From the IMG/VR virus record IMGVR_UViG_3300025102_000021, positions 1 to 64,000 of that record: a stretch of DNA of 64,000 nt; one strand, given 5' to 3'. The DNA is from a virus. Shown here one piece after another: positions 51,757-58,352 of the stretch. Positions within the stretch are counted from its first letter, which is position 1. Each line of letters opens with the position of its first letter. Position numbers and translations under genes: made by a program. The notes under the pieces are model-generated. The model saw only the letters and a list, made by a program, of their open reading frames with translations. It was not told the DNA's origin and searched no databases.

Positions 51757-52551
51757 CTAAGCCAAAGTAATTTGACAAGCAGTAATTCCTAAATCAAACT
51801 GTCCTGAGAAAGGAACAATTCCATTAGCTACGTCAGTGACAACTATAGGTGTGCCAGCGTAGTCTGCGTTTAAAGCAGCTTGCATCATTTCACACGCAGC
51901 TTTAAATTTACCAGAACCGTGTACTAATAGTACGTGATCGTCAGCAGCCGTACCAGCTAAAGATTTAAAAGAAAATCTTGTAGCAGTAGGACTAATAGAA
52001 TCGGCTCCTAAATAATTAGCAGCAGGTAAAATAACACCATCATTTTCTGTAAATGCTGTTGAAGCAGCGTGCGTGTTAGTTGCGTTAAGTACAGAGTGAA
52101 ACGGTATTACTTTATTGTCAGTATCTCCAGCTCCTAGGTAAGAAACAACTCGTACAACTTCACCAGCGTTCAAGTCATAACCAACAGCACTTGACTTAGC
52201 TGCTATAGTTAGCGTGCCATCTGAAGCGTGTAGACCTAAGTCATCAGAGTGTATTCTAGTTACTTCGCCAGCAGCAACGTTAGCAGCAGCTGCAAAAGCA
52301 GCGCCTGTACTAGCGTCTATTGTGTATTGAGTTCCTCTAGCACCAGATTCAGCGCCATCAGCAGTTACAGTAACAATTAAGTCTGTAGCAGCTGTTCCTG
52401 GGTTTGCTATGTTTCCAAAGCCATCAGCGGCGTCAGTTAGATTTACAGTGTTTGCGTCACCATGACCGGAGTCATGTACGAAGTTACCTGCAATAGTAAA
52501 GCTCTGCTCTCGGTAACCCATAAATCTTAAAAAGTTTTTATTTGCGTTCAT
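51757..52551 (-). CDS. Head or decoration-like protein, paralog 1 of 3
   Basis: 264 residues. Starts MNANKNFLRFMGYREQSF. Ala/Thr/Gly-rich strand pattern with NYLGADSISPTATRFSFKSL and a helix FKAACEMMQAALNADYAGTP near the C-terminus followed by IVVTDV. The same module (start, SSFLGA-like loop, K-F/L-M-Q-x-x-x-x-L helix, then strand) is seen in the next two genes, suggesting a tandem duplication of a small structural fold. Confidence 0.6.
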   Translation of the reverse strand: MNANKNFLRFMGYREQSFTIAGNFVHDSGHGDANTVNLTDAADGFGNIANPGTAATDLIVTVTADGAESGARGTQYTIDASTGAAFAAAANVAAGEVTRIHSDDLGLHASDGTLTIAAKSSAVGYDLNAGEVVRVVSYLGAGDTDNKVIPFHSVLNATNTHAASTAFTENDGVILPAANYLGADSISPTATRFSFKSLAGTAADDHVLLVHGSGKFKAACEMMQAALNADYAGTPIVVTDVANGIVPFSGQFDLGITACQITLA

Positions 52552-52575
52552 TTTTTTAGTTTTTATAAGTTAATA

Positions 52576-52929
52576 TTAAACAGCAGAATCTACTGTACAT
52601 CCAGTTATATGCTCGCTACAGAACACGTTGTTAGCAACATCAGCTATAACTTGGAATCCATCTCCTGGATTAGCATTAATAGCAGTTACTAAATCGTCCA
52701 TAGCTTCTACTAATTTACCTTCTGTTACAGCTAAAACAACTGAGCCTCTACTATTGCCATCACCTACGAATCCTTCGCAAGTCAAGTAAATAGCATCAAC
52801 ATCAACAGTTCCAGCAATAGCGCCAATAGCAATACCTAAAACTGTAGAAGCAGGTATCATCATAGCTTTGTCATCAGCAGCTGGTTCAGCTGTGTGAGCG
52901 TTTAAATATAAATAATTTTCTCCTTTCAT
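52576..52929 (-). CDS. Head or decoration-like protein, paralog 2 of 3
   Basis: 117 residues. Starts MKGENYLYLNAHTAEPAADD, then MMIPASTVLGIAIGAIAGTV and a helix LVEAMDDLVTAINANPGDGF before NVFCSEHITGCTVDSAV. It shares with the following gene the NYLYLN/NYLFFN start, a SxxLG loop and a helix followed by GF-QVIAD/FQTDFVG. Likely a repeated virion building block. Confidence 0.6.
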   Translation of the reverse strand: MKGENYLYLNAHTAEPAADDKAMMIPASTVLGIAIGAIAGTVDVDAIYLTCEGFVGDGNSRGSVVLAVTEGKLVEAMDDLVTAINANPGDGFQVIADVANNVFCSEHITGCTVDSAV

Positions 52930-52933
52930 AGTT

Positions 52934-53269
52934 TTACGATGCCGTTGTTATTACGAGAGTGTTTGTTCCAGATAAGAAGTTTTTAGCTTCTCCTACAAAG
53001 TCAGTTTGAAAAAACAAACCACCTCTTGGGTTAGACAATACCGCAGCTAATTCCTGCATTAATAATTTTACGTTAGATGTTCCCATTGTAATAACAACAG
53101 TATCATCTGTAGCTGCTCCGTTTCTAGAAGCAAAATGTAAAGTCACTGCAGCAGAGCCCGTTACATTTGCGCCTAAAAAACTAGAAGAGCTAAACATTTG
53201 GCCATCGCCAGTAGCGTCAGCTGCATCTGTTCCTTCGTTAAAGAACAAATAATTTTCATTGTAAGCCAT
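52934..53269 (-). CDS. Head or decoration-like protein, paralog 3 of 3
   Basis: 111 residues. Starts MAYNENYLFFNEGTDAADAT, then MFSSSSFLGANVTGSAAVTL, helix LLMQELAAVLSNPRGGLFFQ and a final strand NTLVITTAS. Matches the layout of the two neighbours. It is the first of the three in transcription order, 75 bases after the GroES gene. Confidence 0.6.
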   Translation of the reverse strand: MAYNENYLFFNEGTDAADATGDGQMFSSSSFLGANVTGSAAVTLHFASRNGAATDDTVVITMGTSNVKLLMQELAAVLSNPRGGLFFQTDFVGEAKNFLSGTNTLVITTAS

Positions 53270-53344
53270 TTTTTAAAATGTTTTGATTAATAAATAATTT
53301 GTTTAAAGATTTTGTGTTTAAGGATTGTGGTTTATAGTTTGTGT

Positions 53345-53602
53345 TTAATCTACTAATACAATATCACTTGATTTAATAACAAAATAAAGTTTGTCATCAA
53401 ACTCTATTCCATGCCCAGCTCTTTTGTCATAGTACACCGTGTCGCCGTCTACAACACCCTCTACTAAATTGCCTGTTGATACAACTAAACCTTTTAAATA
53501 TCTAGTATCCTCAGCAAGCTCTTCAGTTAATATAAGACCACCTACTTTCTTTTCAGTGGTCTTTATTTTATCTACAACTACGTAATTATTTATTGCTTTC
53601 AT
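53345..53602 (-). CDS. groES: Co-chaperonin GroES (Cpn10)
   Basis: 85 residues. NNYVVVDKIKTTEKKVGGLIL contains the mobile loop with GGLIL corresponding to the IVL tripeptide that docks on GroEL. KGLVVSTGNLVEGVVDGDTV and YYDKRAGHGIEFDDKLYFV then SSDIVLVD follow the Cpn10 strand order. It would cap the chaperonin and help capsid folding. The start overlaps the groEL stop by 17 bases, so the order is groEL-groES, the reverse of most bacterial operons. Confidence 0.92.
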   Translation of the reverse strand: MKAINNYVVVDKIKTTEKKVGGLILTEELAEDTRYLKGLVVSTGNLVEGVVDGDTVYYDKRAGHGIEFDDKLYFVIKSSDIVLVD

Positions 53603-55160
53603 AATCTTCTTGTCTAGCGTTTGAAATTACACAATCTGCAGATACTATAGTGTTTACTACGCTTACCGCGTTTTTTAGCGCCGATTTTGTAACCAAAACC
53701 GGATCTATTATTCCTGATTTAACCATATCAACCTCTTCGCCGGTAACAACATCAACGCCGCGCCCATACTTAGATGGGTAGCCTAGCATTTCAAAACCAG
53801 CGTTCTGCATTATAGTTATAAATGGAGCTTTAATAGCATCGAGAAGGATGCGTTCACCCTCGTTAGAGGGTTCGATTTTTTGAAAAGCGTTAAGGAGGGC
53901 AATACCACCTCCAGGTACTATACCTTCTTTCAAAGCTGCTTTTGTTGCGTAGATCGCATCTTCAACCCTATCCTTCTTTTCTTTGAGCTCGACTTTAGAA
54001 TCAGCACCGACCTTAATAACGCCAACTGAACCTGATAGCATAGACAATCTTTGTTCCAGCTTCTTTTTAAAAAAACCATTCTTTTCATCAGCTATTAGTT
54101 TGTTTACTTGATCTATTCTTTCTTCTAGTTCTTCAACGTCCGTATCTATGGTTAGTACAGTAGTTTTATCGTCTGTAGCTGAGTATTCAGCTTCTCCAAG
54201 CATTTCTATAGTCATAGAGTCTAGATCGTCCCCTAGCTCTTCGTTTAGCACAGTGGCACCAGTAAGTATAGCTAGATCTTCGCAAGTATCCTTTTTGGTA
54301 GGACCAAAGCCTGGTAAGTCGATAATATTAACTTTAATATTGCCTTTTACCTTGTTCATTAAAAGCGCAGACTTTACTTGCTGCGATACTGTCGCTACTA
54401 TAAGTAAAGATCTGTTCTGTTTTATAACGTACTCTAATATGCTCTGTATTTTACGTACGTTAGGTATTTCAGACATGCATATTAATACTAGAGGATTATC
54501 TAGCTCTGCTTTTTGTTTGTCTGTGTTTGTTACGAAATGAGGTGATGTTAACCCACAGTCTATTTGCACGCCGTCAGTTACATCTACGTAAGTTTCTTCT
54601 GTCTCAGACTCTTCCATTATAACAACACCATCTTTACCTACTTCATTGTAGGCCTGCGCTATTATAGCTCCAAGCTGAGAATCGTTGTTGCAAGATATTG
54701 AAGCAACACTTTCTAGCGTTCCATCAGTAACTTCTATCTTTATAGAATCTAAATAGTCGTTTATCTTGACTAATCCAGACTCTATGCCATTCCTTACTTC
54801 TCTTGCTGTTGCACTATCTTTAGAACTGTTGATAGTGTTTAGTAGTGATTCAGCTAGTACTGTAGCGGTGGTTGTTCCATCACCTGCTTCTCTAACTGTA
54901 TTCTTAGCAGCTTCTTTTATAAGTGTTGCTCCTAAGTTTTCTACCGGATCATATAAGACTACGCTTTCTGCAACGGTTACACCGTCTTTTGTGATCACCG
55001 GTATGCCGCGCGCGTCTTCATATATAACGCATCGGCCGGATGCTCCAAGTGTTGATTTTACTGCTTTAGCTAGTTTTTCAACACCAGCACCAATTTTAGA
55101 TTTAGCATCCTGACCAAAGTTTAGTTCTTTGATCAGGAGACTAGGATTGTTGTACTCCAT
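53586..55160 (-). CDS. groEL: Chaperonin GroEL (Cpn60), phage-encoded
   Basis: 524 residues, full length. AGDGTTTATV carries Asp94 (equivalent of E. coli Asp87) and VEDAIYATKAA keeps the second catalytic Asp. VPGGGIALL and the SCNND and VGKDGVV regions are typical Cpn60. The C-terminal Gly-Gly-Met tail is absent (it ends RQEDYESNK). By eye, the apical substrate/GroES-binding positions differ: Leu204 and His208 for Tyr199 and Tyr203, Gln239 for Leu234, Lys263 for Leu259. It probably folds phage proteins with its own GroES. Leader TAAATTAAATCAAATTAAAT precedes the start. Confidence 0.95.
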   Translation of the reverse strand: MEYNNPSLLIKELNFGQDAKSKIGAGVEKLAKAVKSTLGASGRCVIYEDARGIPVITKDGVTVAESVVLYDPVENLGATLIKEAAKNTVREAGDGTTTATVLAESLLNTINSSKDSATAREVRNGIESGLVKINDYLDSIKIEVTDGTLESVASISCNNDSQLGAIIAQAYNEVGKDGVVIMEESETEETYVDVTDGVQIDCGLTSPHFVTNTDKQKAELDNPLVLICMSEIPNVRKIQSILEYVIKQNRSLLIVATVSQQVKSALLMNKVKGNIKVNIIDLPGFGPTKKDTCEDLAILTGATVLNEELGDDLDSMTIEMLGEAEYSATDDKTTVLTIDTDVEELEERIDQVNKLIADEKNGFFKKKLEQRLSMLSGSVGVIKVGADSKVELKEKKDRVEDAIYATKAALKEGIVPGGGIALLNAFQKIEPSNEGERILLDAIKAPFITIMQNAGFEMLGYPSKYGRGVDVVTGEEVDMVKSGIIDPVLVTKSALKNAVSVVNTIVSADCVISNARQEDYESNK

Positions 55161-55191
55161 TTAATTTGATTTAATTTAATTTATATTGAGT

Positions 55192-55485
55192 TTATTTGAA
55201 TGTCTTTACAACTTTCGGTCCTTTGGTAGCTTCTAACTTTTTAGAGAAGTGGTCGATGCTTCCATCAATTGCTGACTCAGCTCCTTCCATTGTCTCTCGA
55301 CGCGTGACGTCATGCCACTCTTCGTTCTTAGGGTTAGATACTTCGGTTTGATAATAACCATTAGGCAACTGAGTTATCCTCCAGTTCTCCTTGTTAGCCA
55401 AGTGCTCCCACTCTGCTTTGGTTTTATCGTTCACTTTTAGTTGACCACCTGCCGTTGAGGTAGTCTGGTAATATAGGTACGTCAT
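55192..55485 (-). CDS. Small hypothetical protein, 97 aa
   Basis: Starts MTYLYYQTTSTAGGQLKVND. WEHLANKENWRITQLPNGYY and TEVSNPKNEEWHDVTRRETM suggest a small alpha/beta fold, with AIDGSIDHFSKKLEATKGPK at the C-terminus. The W-x-L-x-x-GYYQ-E pattern looks like a structural rather than an enzymatic protein. First gene after groEL upstream; family not recognised. Confidence 0.6.
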   Translation of the reverse strand: MTYLYYQTTSTAGGQLKVNDKTKAEWEHLANKENWRITQLPNGYYQTEVSNPKNEEWHDVTRRETMEGAESAIDGSIDHFSKKLEATKGPKVVKTFK

Positions 55486-55526
55486 AATAATTTGGTTTTA
55501 GGTTAATAACGTGGTTTACGGATTTG

Positions 55527-56207
55527 TTAGGCTCCGTAATAGCCTTTCTTATAATTCTTTAATGCTGACTTCTCTGTTTTCGATGCATGTACTGCTTTAC
55601 GCTGTGCGTCAGACTTGTATTTCTTAACAGCAGAACCACCTTCACGAACAAACTTAAGTTTTCCTTGTTTCTTTGCTCGAGATAAAGACGTCATTTCACC
55701 ACTTGCTGTTCTAGCGAACTTAGCACCATCATTACCGTCAACAATTTCAACTTTACGTCCGTTCACTGTGTAGTAGCCTTTAGGTTTTTTGTTAGCTGTA
55801 ACTGTTACCTCAGGAATATCAGCCTTCATTGGAGACTTGCCACCTTCTTTTTTCTTGTTTTCAGCGTCTCTTCTTCTTTTCTCGTCCATAGAAATTGACC
55901 CTTTAGACATCAACTCGCGTTGAGCTTGTCTTGCCGTATCATCACCGCCAGCCTTCATAGTTTCGCGAAGCTCATTTTCTTTTGATTTTCTAGCTTTAGA
56001 CTTTTCTGCGTTGGCCATAGCCTTTTTGTATCTCTCAGAGTTTTTGTCTACAGATCCATCTGGATTATAACCTTCTTCTACGTTTTTGTAAGGTGATTTT
56101 TTCTGTAGTGCAGAAGATCCTGGTCTTCCGTCAGCTGTTCTGTCAGCTTTTCTTTGATTTATTCCTGGAAGAGTGTGACCCTTCATTTTAAACGGCTTGT
56201 AGCTCAT
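55527..56207 (-). CDS. Basic SP-x-K protein, 226 aa
   Basis: Starts MSYKPFKMKGHTLPGINQRK. Contains KKSPYKNVEEGYNPDG near residue 37 and KSPMKADIPEVTVTANKKP near residue 127, both SP-x-K motifs. The rest is charged helix plus a C-terminal strand segment GYYTVNGRKVEIVDGN. Basic, likely virion- or DNA-associated; no domain named. Confidence 0.6.
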   Translation of the reverse strand: MSYKPFKMKGHTLPGINQRKADRTADGRPGSSALQKKSPYKNVEEGYNPDGSVDKNSERYKKAMANAEKSKARKSKENELRETMKAGGDDTARQAQRELMSKGSISMDEKRRRDAENKKKEGGKSPMKADIPEVTVTANKKPKGYYTVNGRKVEIVDGNDGAKFARTASGEMTSLSRAKKQGKLKFVREGGSAVKKYKSDAQRKAVHASKTEKSALKNYKKGYYGA

Positions 56208-56245
56208 TGTTTTTTGTTTTAGATTAATCTTTTTTTATCGATGTA

Positions 56246-56479
56246 TTAGTAATTACGTGCTTTACCCTCTTTTTTAGTTCCTTCACCGTCGTTACCGCGG
56301 TTAGCTTTGACAGATTTGAACTTGCCATCTTTATGATCGTAGTCTTTTTCTTTCATTTCTGGGTTATCACGGTGCTTTTTTTGATTTTCGGCCTTTTTTT
56401 TACGTCTAGCAGGCGTCATAGCCGCTTTTTTATCACGTATAGCCTTCATTCGACGTGCTGTAGGTGTTAAATTTTGCAT
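56246..56479 (-). CDS. Small basic protein, 77 aa
   Basis: Starts MQNLTPTARRMKAIRDKKAA and continues with KKAENQKKHRDNPEMKEKDY. About 40 percent charged, strongly basic. No domain. It lies in the run of small basic genes that leads the late block, so it is likely a DNA-binding or virion-packaged protein. Confidence 0.55.
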   Translation of the reverse strand: MQNLTPTARRMKAIRDKKAAMTPARRKKKAENQKKHRDNPEMKEKDYDHKDGKFKSVKANRGNDGEGTKKEGKARNY

Positions 56480-56482
56480 TTA

Positions 56483-56764
56483 CTAGTGCGTTTTTCTAGT
56501 TTTAAACATGCCTAATTTCTTTACTGGGTTTCTATTTACGCCAGCAACAGGCTTTGGCCCACGGTAAAACATACCACTAGACCCTTGTTTTGCTTTATTG
56601 TTTGGATTAAACTCAGAAGACTCGTTCATTTCACCGGGCTCTCTACCTTGTGCTCTTGCAGCTGTAGCTTTTGGATCAGAACCAGGGCCACCAGCTAGGT
56701 TAGCACACTCTTGTTGTAAGCTTCTACTTTTTCTTTTACCGAATAATTTGTATGGTGATTTCAT
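56483..56764 (-). CDS. Small basic protein, first gene of the late block, 93 aa
   Basis: Starts MKSPYKLFGKRKSRSLQQEC. SPYK at residues 3-6 is another SP-x-K motif. PGSDPKATAARAQGREPGEM and RNPVKKLGMFKTRKTH follow. First gene transcribed from the divergent control region, 18 bases after a minus-strand GATAATATA box. Function unknown. Confidence 0.6.
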   Translation of the reverse strand: MKSPYKLFGKRKSRSLQQECANLAGGPGSDPKATAARAQGREPGEMNESSEFNPNNKAKQGSSGMFYRGPKPVAGVNRNPVKKLGMFKTRKTH

Positions 56765-56781
56765 AGTTATTGTTTTACCTT

Positions 56782-56790
56782 TATATTATC
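56782..56790 (-). promoter_or_regulatory. Minus-strand GATAATATA box, candidate late promoter
   Basis: On the minus strand GATAATATA lies 18 bases upstream of the first late gene, matching the downstream box of the plus-strand early promoters exactly. The AAATACG box expected 10 nt further upstream is absent (TTTATCT is found instead). This could mark a promoter read in a different regulatory state. Confidence 0.45.
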
Positions 56791-56816
56791 ACGTAAACAT
56801 AGATAAACGTTAAAAG

Positions 56817-56864
56817 TGTGACAATTGCCCCTTACTCTTACTTTCTTAATAGCCTAGTGTCACA
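56817..56864. repeat. Long inverted-repeat element, copy B (TGTGACA-N34-TGTCACA)
   Basis: TGTGACA at 56,817-56,823 and TGTCACA at 56,858-56,864, 34 bases apart, with GCCCCTTA and AATAGCCTAG inside and CAGTTTTGA after it. The same order of words occurs at 2155-2200 (GCCCCTAA, AATAGGCTAA, CAGTTTGA). It lies between the divergent promoters and could be an operator bound by the HTH protein whose own start overlaps copy A. Confidence 0.5.
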
Positions 56865-57016
56865 GTTTTGATATTGTAAATATAGGAGTATAGTGTAGCC
56901 CCTACCTTTCTACCTACCGCCCCCTAATACAAAAGTCAAACCTTTTAGCCAGCCCTACCTCGTCGTTTCCATTTCCGTTTATCGTTTTGTTTTTGTGTAT
57001 AGCATTTGTACAAATC

Positions 57017-57042
57017 AACTACGATACTATATAGATATTATA
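57017..57042 (+). promoter_or_regulatory. Phage promoter-like element, variant copy
   Basis: AACTACG at 57,017-57,023, 10-nt spacer, GATATTATA at 57,034-57,042, one change in each box relative to the consensus. A palindrome ATTTGTACAAAT ends two bases before it. It is placed to drive the gene at 57,086 with a leader of about 40 nt. Confidence 0.55.
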
Positions 57043-57085
57043 TATGTAACAAATAACTAATATTAACTTAAATAAATTAAATACT

Positions 57086-57319
57086 ATGTCTACATTAAAT
57101 CTCACTAAAAAGCGTTTCGTAATCTCTAAATCTTTAATCGGTCAAAATGCGATCATTACATTCACTAATAAAAAGAATGAAACGTATACTTACGATCACG
57201 ATGCAGTATACTCTGCTAATCAAGAAAAGTTTGAAACTATGAATTGCTTTCAACAATATGGTAATTACACTAACAGTAATAACTTACCAACTTTCGCTAG
57301 AGAGTTTCAAGTAAAGTAA
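57086..57319 (+). CDS. Small early protein, paralog 1 (77 aa)
   Basis: Starts MSTLNLTKKRFVISKSLIGQ after the leader AAATTAAATACT. It is clearly paralogous to the protein at 58,562 (shared blocks RFV.SK.L.G, FTNKK, YDHD.VY..NQEK and ETM.CFQ.YGNYT.SNN). Alpha/beta pattern, no known domain. The stop codon lies inside stem I of the hammerhead ribozyme. Possibly a small early-acting host-takeover protein. Confidence 0.75.
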   Translation: MSTLNLTKKRFVISKSLIGQNAIITFTNKKNETYTYDHDAVYSANQEKFETMNCFQQYGNYTNSNNLPTFAREFQVK

Positions 57320-57365
57320 TACTGACGAGATCTCAATGATCGAAACTACTTCGGTAGTCTATTAC
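57316..57365 (+). ncRNA. Type I hammerhead ribozyme, copy 1
   Basis: All core elements are present in order. Stem I: GTAATA (57,316-57,321) with TATTAC (57,360-57,365). Core CTGACGA (57,322-57,328). Stem II: GATC-TCAAT-GATC. GAAA (57,342-57,345). Stem III: CTAC-TTCG-GTAG with a cUUCGg tetraloop. UC (57,358-57,359). Cleavage is predicted after C57359. Stem I contains the TAA of the preceding gene. Positions G12, A13, A14, the A15.1-U16.1 pair and C17 all fit the consensus. Confidence 0.88.
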
Positions 57366-57383
57366 AATCTAATAATACAAACC

Positions 57384-57409
57384 TAATACGAGGTATATCG
57401 GATAATATA
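57384..57409 (+). promoter_or_regulatory. Phage promoter-like element
   Basis: TAATACG at 57,384-57,390, 10-nt spacer, GATAATATA at 57,401-57,409. It begins 19 bases after the hammerhead and precedes a 34-nt A/T-rich leader for the gene at 57,444. Confidence 0.6.
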
Positions 57410-57443
57410 ACTGAATATAAACTAATAAATAAATTAAATTACT

Positions 57444-57611
57444 ATGCAAGATTACATTACTCACTACGTTACTGGATTCGAAAACTTAAAAACAATACTT
57501 GATCAATTGTCATTAGATCCACTAGTTGAGGATTACACCTATGAGATTGAATCACGAGGAGAAACTGATGATGATCACTTCTACTTTGTACAGATTCTTA
57601 CAACAAAGTAA
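57444..57611 (+). CDS. Small acidic early protein, 55 aa
   Basis: Starts MQDYITHYVTGFENLKTILD after the leader AAATTAAATTACT. Contains LSLDPLVEDYTYEIESRGE and DDDHFYFVQILTTK, an alpha/beta pattern with acidic surface. The stop codon lies in stem I of the second hammerhead. No family recognised. Confidence 0.65.
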   Translation: MQDYITHYVTGFENLKTILDQLSLDPLVEDYTYEIESRGETDDDHFYFVQILTTK

Positions 57612-57661
57612 TACTGATGAGATCTTACAGATCGAAACACTCGGGAACGTGTGTCTATTAC
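57608..57661 (+). ncRNA. Type I hammerhead ribozyme, copy 2
   Basis: Stem I: GTAATA (57,608-57,613) with TATTAC (57,656-57,661). Core CTGATGA (57,614-57,620). Stem II: GATC-TTACA-GATC (57,621-57,633). GAAA (57,634-57,637). Stem III: about 6 pairs, ACAC and CG with CG and GTGT separated by one T-T mismatch, loop GGAA. UC at 57,654-57,655, with cleavage predicted after C57655. The stem I sequences equal those of copy 1, while stem III and the loops differ, so covariation supports function. Confidence 0.87.
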
Positions 57662-57680
57662 TAAACTAATTAATACTAAT

Positions 57681-57770
57681 ATGGAAATTATACATGATAT
57701 TACTATACTAATTACACTTGGAATTATTTTACAATTTATTGAAAAGTGTATTGTTCACTCAGAGAAGTGA
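57681..57770 (+). CDS. Tiny membrane peptide, 29 aa
   Basis: Starts MEIIHDITILITLGIILQFI, one hydrophobic helix followed by EKCIVHSEK. Short and therefore uncertain, but it has an A/T leader and no other feature explains this stretch. A small membrane-acting early peptide is possible. Confidence 0.4.
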   Translation: MEIIHDITILITLGIILQFIEKCIVHSEK

Positions 57771-57823
57771 TGGTATACTACACAACAATTATTATTCACT
57801 AAACAAACAAACTACTTTTACTT

Positions 57824-57952
57824 ATGTTCAAAAATACACAAAAAGAATACATACAATACTTAGAAACTCAAATGAATTACTTTAAAAGATTTGATAAAGA
57901 TATGTATATTCACTACAGAAATAAACTTCGTAAAGTATTGAATACAAAATAA
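57824..57952 (+). CDS. Small charged peptide, 42 aa
   Basis: Starts MFKNTQKEYIQYLETQMNYF and continues KRFDKDMYIHYRNKLRKVLN. Aromatic- and Lys-rich helix. Its TAA stop overlaps the first bases of the next promoter-like element (57,951). No family recognised. Confidence 0.5.
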   Translation: MFKNTQKEYIQYLETQMNYFKRFDKDMYIHYRNKLRKVLNTK

Positions 57953-57976
57953 ATACGGAGTCAATCAGATAATATA
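57951..57976 (+). promoter_or_regulatory. Phage promoter-like element
   Basis: AAATACG at 57,951-57,957, 10-nt spacer, GATAATATA at 57,968-57,976. It overlaps the stop codon of the 42-residue gene and precedes a long leader of about 80 A/T-rich bases before the gene at 58,059. Confidence 0.65.
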
Positions 57977-58058
57977 TATGAATTTAAACTTATAATAATA
58001 TAAATTAAATTCTTTAAATAAAATAAAATTATAAACTTTTAAAATTAAATTATATACT

Positions 58059-58295
58059 ATGTCAAATACTATTAAAAACTCTCAAATCAAAATCTTAAAA
58101 ATAAATAATAAAACTTATTTACCATATCAATTACATCAACTTCCAAAGTTCTTTGATAAATATACAACTGACTTCTTTAACTTAAAAGGTTACTGTTATA
58201 TAAACTTAGAAGATCACTCTGATAATTTTAATCTTCAAAACTTTAAAAATAGATTAACATTCCATAAAAACTTATCAGGTAGTTTATCTCGATAA
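58059..58295 (+). CDS. Small basic early protein, 78 aa
   Basis: Starts MSNTIKNSQIKILKINNKTY. Lys/Asn-rich, with YLPYQLHQLPKFFDKYTTDF and GYCYINLEDHSDNFNLQNFK. No domain recognised. Unusually A/T-rich coding, like its neighbours. It lies between two promoter-like elements and so may be a monocistronic unit. Confidence 0.6.
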   Translation: MSNTIKNSQIKILKINNKTYLPYQLHQLPKFFDKYTTDFFNLKGYCYINLEDHSDNFNLQNFKNRLTFHKNLSGSLSR

Positions 58296-58301
58296 CAAAT
58301 T

Positions 58302-58327
58302 AAATACGGACAAGTACAGATAATATA
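58302..58327 (+). promoter_or_regulatory. Phage promoter-like element
   Basis: AAATACG at 58,302-58,308, 10-nt spacer, GATAATATA at 58,319-58,327, starting 6 bases after the preceding gene's stop. A start site a few bases downstream would exclude the ATG at 58,329 and favour 58,353. Confidence 0.65.
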
Positions 58328-58352
58328 AATGAATCTAATAAATAAAAAGAAT

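Larger units (their letters stand above)
56765..57085. promoter_or_regulatory. Divergent control region between late and early blocks
   Basis: 321 bases with no credible gene. On the minus strand GATAATATA lies just upstream of the first late gene. Then come inverted-repeat element B (56,817-56,864), a C-rich stretch (CCCCTACC and CCGCCCCCTAA, about 56,898-56,936), a perfect palindrome ATTTGTACAAAT (57,004-57,015) and the plus-strand promoter copy at 57,017-57,042. It is the natural switch point between early and late transcription and a possible replication-origin candidate. Confidence 0.6.

Noticed and set aside
53586-55160. GroEL as a decayed gene because the Gly-Gly-Met tail is missing
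   Set aside because: The frame is full length and both ATPase Asp residues are intact; tail loss is seen in other divergent chaperonins.
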